Source of the DNA: Antedon mediterranea
Lineage: Eukaryota; Echinodermata; Crinoidea; Comatulida; Antedonidae
NCBI RefSeq assembly: GCF_964355755.1
Contig: NC_092676.1
Span: forward strand, 14,058,288-14,122,287
Length of the DNA stretch: 64,000 bases
Reading direction: 5' to 3'
Within the stretch, counting starts at the first letter, position 1, and each line of letters begins with the position of its first letter. A model generated the notes under the pieces. The model saw only the letters and a program-made list of their open reading frames with translations, ran no database searches and was not told the DNA's origin. This document shows, piece after piece, positions 58,335 through 64,000 of the stretch. A program made the position numbers and the translations under genes.

Positions 58335-58700
58335 CTAGATGGTGGTGCTCTAGCCTACTGCACAGAATTACATGGAATAGTGTAGAGACTTATGATGCGA
58401 TCTGCACAAAAATATGACGCTGCTGATGCAGATGTTCTTTCGGTTAGTACAAAAAACTATTGAATCAGCAAACCGGAAAACATCTGTCATTATCCAATGA
58501 CACGGATCTCCTAGTGCTCCTCTGCAGTCAAACATTTAAAACATCTTGTGATATTCTTTAGACTGGAACTGAGATCTGGACTATCAAACTGGTTAAAACA
58601 TTACTTTTAAGAGAAATATGTGATAAACTTCTGTTTGCTCATTCTATACTGATGTGACACGACATCCAGAGTTTTTGGAATTGGAAAATTCTTCCAAAAT
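58335..58700 (+). pseudogene. Second decayed PIN/FEN-like transposon protein fragment
   Basis: Pieces in all three plus frames: LDGGALAYCTELHGIV, DADVL, KTIESANRKTSVII, NDTDLLVLLCSQTF, ICDKLLFAHSI and CDTTSRVFGIGK. DTDLLVLL and CDTTS..FGIGK are the equivalents of SDTDVFILLL and GCDYTAAFLRKGK in the intact protein at 2181-4172. Three or more frameshifts and several stops make it dead. Confidence 0.7.
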
Positions 58701-59549
58701 ATAATAATATAATATATATAAGCATAATTTAGTTTTAAGTTATTTTAAGAAAAATTGAGTTTTTGTAAAAGGTCAATGACCTCAGGGAAGAGTTAATGAC
58801 CTGAGAGTAAGAAATATTTATTATACACATTTGAAGTTATTTAGATGTAATTGGCAGGTATAAATGTTACCTACTACTAAACTACCTGTTGTTGATATCA
58901 ATTTATCATTATTATAGGATTATTAAAGTAAAGAAGTACATAACTAATTCAAAATACTTCTAAAATTATTTAGATATGATTATAAGGCCCCAGAATTGTT
59001 TACGTTACATTTGATCAAGAATCAATTTCAATAAGAATAGTACACCATTATTTTAAAATTCTTCTAGTTAACATCATGTTTTCTATTTTATGTATTGATA
59101 TATATTATAGGTTATAGAAAAACACATGTTTGATTAAATACATCCACGATTATGGCATACGACATTATAAGTTAATCTTTTTAAAGGAAAAAATGAGTTT
59201 TGTAGAAGGTCAATAACCTTTTGACCTCTAGTTTTATAAATAAGTGTTGTTTTATTTTTTATTTATTTTTTTTTTTGGCATATTGCAAAAATATATATAT
59301 TCTACACATTTATATCAAGATGATTGAGATTGGATTATAAAACCACAAGTTATGGGCATAAATGTTACCCCCTACCCAAACAATATTTATGGAATAAAAA
59401 CATTATATAGTTGTTAAGATTACGTTTTAAAAAATGTGATTTTTAATATGTCATTTTAAACTATATTTGGAATGAAAAAGTCAATGCTTCGTTACTATTG
59501 TAATTTTTGGTGGGTTTACCTCTAAATATCACTAGATTGACTAGACTAT
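58701..59549. other. AT-rich spacer
   Basis: AT-rich, with loosely repeated blocks of the form GGTCAATGACCT near 58773 and GGTCAATAACCT near 59207. No gene recognised. Confidence 0.5.
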
Positions 59550-61650
59550 ATCCTAAGTCAGATTATGATTGATAATTACACCAAGATGAGAATGATTAAG
59601 AACAGATTGAATTGGGGAATTATTAAGATAATATATCGGACGGTACATCCTTTTAGATCTAGTGATATGTAGAATACAGGTTTTATTTGAATTTAATTCC
59701 ATTTTGTTTAAGGTACACCATGTGTAGAGCGTGTTTAGGTCATTTTGAACTAAGAGTTCATCATTTTTCACTATGTATATTCATAAAAATAATGGTATCA
59801 TCGGCGAAAAAAGCACAGGACGGCAAGCATGAAGAGCAGAGGACGGCAAGCATGAAGACAGATCGTTGATGAATGAATTAAAAATAAGAAGGGACCCTAA
59901 ACACTACCCTGGGTACTCCAGATGTCACGTGGGCCACTGATAGATCCTTGGAATAAAACCTTTTGAATTCTATCGGATAGAAAAGATCGAATCCATTTCA
60001 ATATTTGGCCTCTAATGTTAAATTGTGAAGCGACCTTGTTGAGGACAATTTGATGGAGTAATTTATTAAAGGTTTAAGAGTAATCCAAAAAGATAACATC
60101 AATTCTAGGTGGACGAGGTTTTTCTAATGACGATGTCCAATTATGAAGGAGGTTAGTTAGCTGCGTAACAAAACAAAAGAGAGCGAGAAGGAAAAAAACC
60201 TACACTGAACATCAATGATAAGCCCATTGGAGGTGACATGTTCAAATATTGCAGATTAAATAAACTTCTCAAGTATTTTACAACATATTGGTGTAAGTGA
60301 CGCGGATCTGTAATTTGATATTGAAGTTTTGTTTACTGATTTGAAAATGGGAGTTATATGCGATATCTTCCAGGACATTATCTTTCTAACCTTTAAGGAC
60401 AATTTGAACATACTAGATGGTACGCTCGTACGTAAATTTATATAATAGATTATGAAGAGGAGGAGCAAGCCTATCTGCTGCCATTTTAAGTATATATGGT
60501 TGTACCGTATCAGGACCAGGGGATTTATTGATATCGAGCTATTTAAGCTGTTCTTAATATTACCTAAATCAAAATCTACTAGTGAAAGTTCGGGAAGCGG
60601 AAAGTTAGCATTAGTAGATTTCGATATATAGGACAACTGTAATTTACCCCCCCCCCCCTCCCCTTATTTGCATATTTTATTTAACTTGTACTACTAATTT
60701 GCATACTTTAGAGGTGTGTGACAAAGGCGTGATTTGGGGAATTACAAAGTGGTCCTATACTGGTTATTAGGAACCTATATCTGGGTCAGTTGACGGCAAA
60801 ATAAAGTCTTTACAGACATTTTAGTCACATTGTGTATGCCCCAAGAAATGGGGTTGAGGGTCAAATGTTGTACTTTCGGTCATTTTTTCGTAAAATGTTT
60901 CATTAGAGTAAATATAGCCTAAATATATACATTTTGAATAAATCAGTGAAATAATCAAATCTCTCGGACTAATAGTTTTTGATATGATAACCCTGTAATT
61001 TTACCCTACCTTGCATAGTTAAGCTAATTTGCATATCACCGGGATCAGTGACAGAGGTGTGATGTTCAAATTTTGATCTCCTCATCATATGGTGACCATT
61101 TAAAAAAGAAAAATATCTTTTGGCAACTTGTTTCACTTTAGGCTGTTTTTTTAGATAGATTACCTAGCCTAATAATCAAAATAAGATTTTTGGCACCACA
61201 GTTTGACATCCTTTCGGACCACCCTGTACGCCTCCCATGCAATTGTGGTACCTCGGATTTTGGGTTTCTTAAATAATCTGCGTTTCTTAGCTATCGCTTT
61301 CTTAATATCATCGTTAACCCAGGGGTGACCTTTTTTCCTCTTCTTTACGACGAAGAACACAATAACGCAATACAGCATCATAAATATCAAGAAATCCTTC
61401 CCCTGCATCATCTACATTATTGTCGATGAATATTCCCCATGGGGCAAGATAAAAAAAAAGCTGTAAGAGGTGATTAACGTCAGTTTTACGATAAGCTAGA
61501 CAATTATTAATCAAGTTTTTAGAATAAATTTTAGATTTACAAATGTTTAAAAAAAATGGCATGATGGCCACTTTCAACATGTTTCTGACGTTGACCACCT
61601 CTTAAATGTATCTACTTATAGCAAATAATTATACTGGAGAGATTGGAATG
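59550..61650 (-). pseudogene. LINE remnant (RT), interrupted
   Basis: Minus-strand LINE debris. 61411-61169 holds the region between endonuclease and RT (KGHPWVNDDIKKAIAKKRRL). 60636-60256 includes RT motif 1 (ISHITPIFKSVNKTSISNYR, SASLTPICCKILEKFI). 59771-59553 is the later thumb (LNTLYTWCTLNKMELNSNKT). Frame breaks are numerous. An unrelated insert, about 60640-61175 with a poly-C run at its edge, splits it; its last 115 bp recur at 46630-46745. Confidence 0.75.
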
Positions 61651-61738
61651 TTCCATTCTTTGCCAAGCAATACGTTTGTATAAACGTATATTAAATCAAA
61701 ATAGTATTGTTTAAGAAAATCGGCTTGTATTCAACATT

Positions 61739-64000
61739 ATGATTCTGTTAACCAATTTTCAGCTATTAAAAACAATTAGTTTATTCTATTGTAATATAAG
61801 AAGTGTGAAAAACAAATTATTAGATTTCAATGTTAGATTTTCTTCTTCGTCTCATGACGTCATTGCTATATCAGAGACATGGCTCGATAGCACAGTATAT
61901 GATAGTCAGCTTTTAAACAATGATTATACCATTTTTAGAAAGGATAGAAATTCTCATGGAGGGGGGGTTTTAACTGCTTGTAAAACATGTTTAAATCCAT
62001 CTTTATGCACAGATCTCAATGTTGATACACTTGAACTGATTGGATAGAATGTCATAGTAATATAGGTAAAATTTTATTAGGAGTGTTTTATAGGCCGCCT
62101 TCTTCAAATGTTCAATATTTAAATTCCTTTAATGATAATCTAGATAAAGTTCAAGCAAAAGTTGTTGATTACAAACAGGTATTACTCATAGGCGACTTTA
62201 ATATTCATGTTGATTGGAATTGTTTGAATGTGAACAATGGTTTATCCGCCCAAGCAGGAAGCTTGGTAGAAGGAACAATGGCAACTGGACTAGTGCAAAT
62301 AATAGATCAGCCTTCTTATGTAACACGAAATGGGGATGGGCACTTTTTGGACTTGGCTTTTGTTAGTAATCCACTTTTAATTGATAAATGTCAAATTATT
62401 AACAATTTTGACTCATGTGATCATGAGGCAATTGAGATATGTCTAAGGATATCAAAACAACGTGACAAAGTTATAACAAAAACTGTATATGCACTAAAAA
62501 ATGCAGATTTTGAAAAGATGAAAAGCATATTAATTAATTTTAATTGGGAAAATTGTTTTATGTTTGAAAATATTAATAATATTTGGGATAGTATAATGAA
62601 CAATATAAACAAGGCTATTTCTGAATCTGTGGCTATTAAGAAAAGAAATAAGACTAAATCATTTCCATGGATTAATACAGAAATTAAGAAACTTTGTACA
62701 AAGAAAAGAAAATTATATAGGAAGGCTAAGATTTTAAAAACAAATGAAGCTACAGATAGATTTAAGTGTTGTAGTAAGGAACTGAAAAAAGCCATATATT
62801 GTAGTCACAGAAATTATGTTCTAGACATCTCAAATAAGGCTACTTCAAATATAAATCAATTTTGGGCATATATTAGGGCAATTAGACAAGATTCACAAGT
62901 TATAAGTTTTAAGATTAATGATGCTATAGTAACAGATGCTAGAGAGATAGCAAATTTGTTTAATGATCAATTTTCTAGTAATTTCAGTAATAATGATGAT
63001 GGTGGTAATGATGACTTGCTCTGCAACTCTGATATTATCCCTCAGCATTATATGGAACTTGAGAAATTTAATGTGATGGAAGTTTATCAGGCATTAAACT
63101 ATTTAATTATTTCAAAATCTCCAGGACCTGATAATTTACTTCCCATATTTCTAAAGGTTTGTAGGGTAGGACTAGCACGATTGTTGTGCGACTTTTTTAA
63201 CTTATCTTTAGAAAAAGGCATTTTACCAAAACAGTGGAAAACTGCTAATGTTGTACCTGTTTTCAAAAAGCATGGAAAACCTAAAGGTGATTTTAAGAGT
63301 TACAGACCTGTGTCTTTAACACCAATTGTTTGTAAAATTATGGAGAAACTTGTGTGTACCCGAATCAATAATTTCTTAGAGGCTAATAGTATATTATCAG
63401 ATAATCAGTTTGGTTTTAGATATGCTTATAGTACTGAATTGTTACTCACTAAGGCGTTTCATTCATGGGCTCAAAGTTTAGATGCAAAAAATTGTAAGCA
63501 AGTAGATGTAATTTTCTTAGATTTTTCATCTGCTTTTGATAAAGTACCCCATAATCGTCTGATTAAGAAACTTAACAATATTGGCTTAAACAAAGGTTTA
63601 AATAAATGGATCCAGGATTTTCTTTTAAATAGAAAACAAAGAGTTATCTATAGAGGTGAAATATCGCATTGGAAGAATGTAATATCAGGGGTACCCCAGG
63701 GGTCAGTTCTTGGCCCTCTTTTGTTTCTATTGTATGTGAGTGATCTTGAATATGGTATAGAATCTTCAATTTTTCAATTTGCAGATGACAATACCATTTC
63801 AAGACCTATTCATGAATTAGAAGACTGTATAAAGTTACAGAGTGATTTAAATAAGATTTATGAATGGTCAGTTTTAAATAAACTACCATTAAATGCATCA
63901 AAATGTGCAGCAATGAGTTTATCCAGGTGTAAAGATCCCATCATATTTGCTTACGATATCAATTCCGATTCAACGGAAAGAGTCCATGAATTCAAACTAC
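61739..64000 (+). CDS. CR1/L2-like LINE ORF2: endonuclease and reverse transcriptase (runs off the edge)
   Basis: 61739-62047 encodes the APE-type endonuclease start: FYCNIRSVKNKLLDFN, IAISETWLDS, FRKDRNSHGGGVLT. One frame slip at about 62045 separates it from a second frame, 62047 to the window end, free of stops over 1954 nt. That frame gives the endonuclease remainder (VLLIGDFNIHVDWN; DGHFLDLAFVSN), linker, then RT: KSPGPDNLLP, WKTANVVPVFKKHGK, SYRPVSLTPIVCKIMEKLV, VIFLDFSSAFDKVPHNRL, ISGVPQGSVLGPLLF and the catalytic FADD (about 63780). It is the youngest-looking element here. It lies head to head with the minus-strand LINE ending at 61650. Confidence 0.88.

Overview
This is an AT-rich, intron-rich, repeat-dense eukaryotic window with no bacterial features. 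The gene content fits a marine invertebrate, most likely a deuterostome such as an echinoderm: a GRL101-type (LGR type C) mosaic receptor, Penelope-like, BEL/Pao, Ty3/Gypsy and CR1/L2-like retroelements, and a Deu-domain SINE. The species cannot be named from the sequence.

One large host gene occupies the minus strand from about 54.4 kb down to 16.25 kb. By reading splice sites and reading phase by hand I recovered 25 exons, 4617 nt in total, that stay in one frame to a stop codon followed at once by AATAAA. The order is: C-type lectin tail, three CUB domains, a complete C-type lectin domain, two linker exons, seven LDL-receptor class A repeats, an LRR N-cap, five LRRs (one per exon, all phase 2), an LRR C-cap fused to a rhodopsin-type seven-helix domain in one exon, and a two-exon cytoplasmic tail. 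The tail looks like the middle of a protein kinase fold with its catalytic residues replaced. A receptor that would combine sugar-, protein- and lipoprotein-binding modules with a 7TM domain and a pseudokinase-like tail is the most interesting object here. The 5' end (signal peptide, first half of the first lectin domain) was not found.

0-13.6 kb: a Gypsy fragment, then a composite DNA transposon (about 848-13552) bounded by roughly 290-bp inverted repeats. It carries an intact 663-aa PIN/FEN-like protein, a broken partner gene, a 576-bp palindrome beginning 6 bp upstream of the PIN-like start codon, an 11-copy 46-bp minisatellite, and nested BEL/Pao, LINE and TIR insertions. 13.6-16.1 kb: the 3' end of a Penelope-like element, a tRNA-derived SINE piece, and a foldback element with a 160-bp internal tandem repeat.

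23.8-36.3 kb is the giant intron between LRR exons 3 and 4. It holds two nested short-TIR elements (23832-28990) and a 7-kb element with roughly 500-bp TIRs (29291-36302), which contains a 1.5-kb minisatellite of 30-bp units and a decayed relative of the PIN-like protein. 40-51 kb: introns with TTAA-flanked MITEs, a Penelope 3' end with a hammerhead-ribozyme core, tRNA SINEs, a 505-bp tandem duplication that copies a splice acceptor, and a 5S-tRNA-Deu SINE. 54.9-64 kb: LINE fragments, a deleted Gypsy element, a third PIN-like fragment, and an almost intact LINE running off the right edge.
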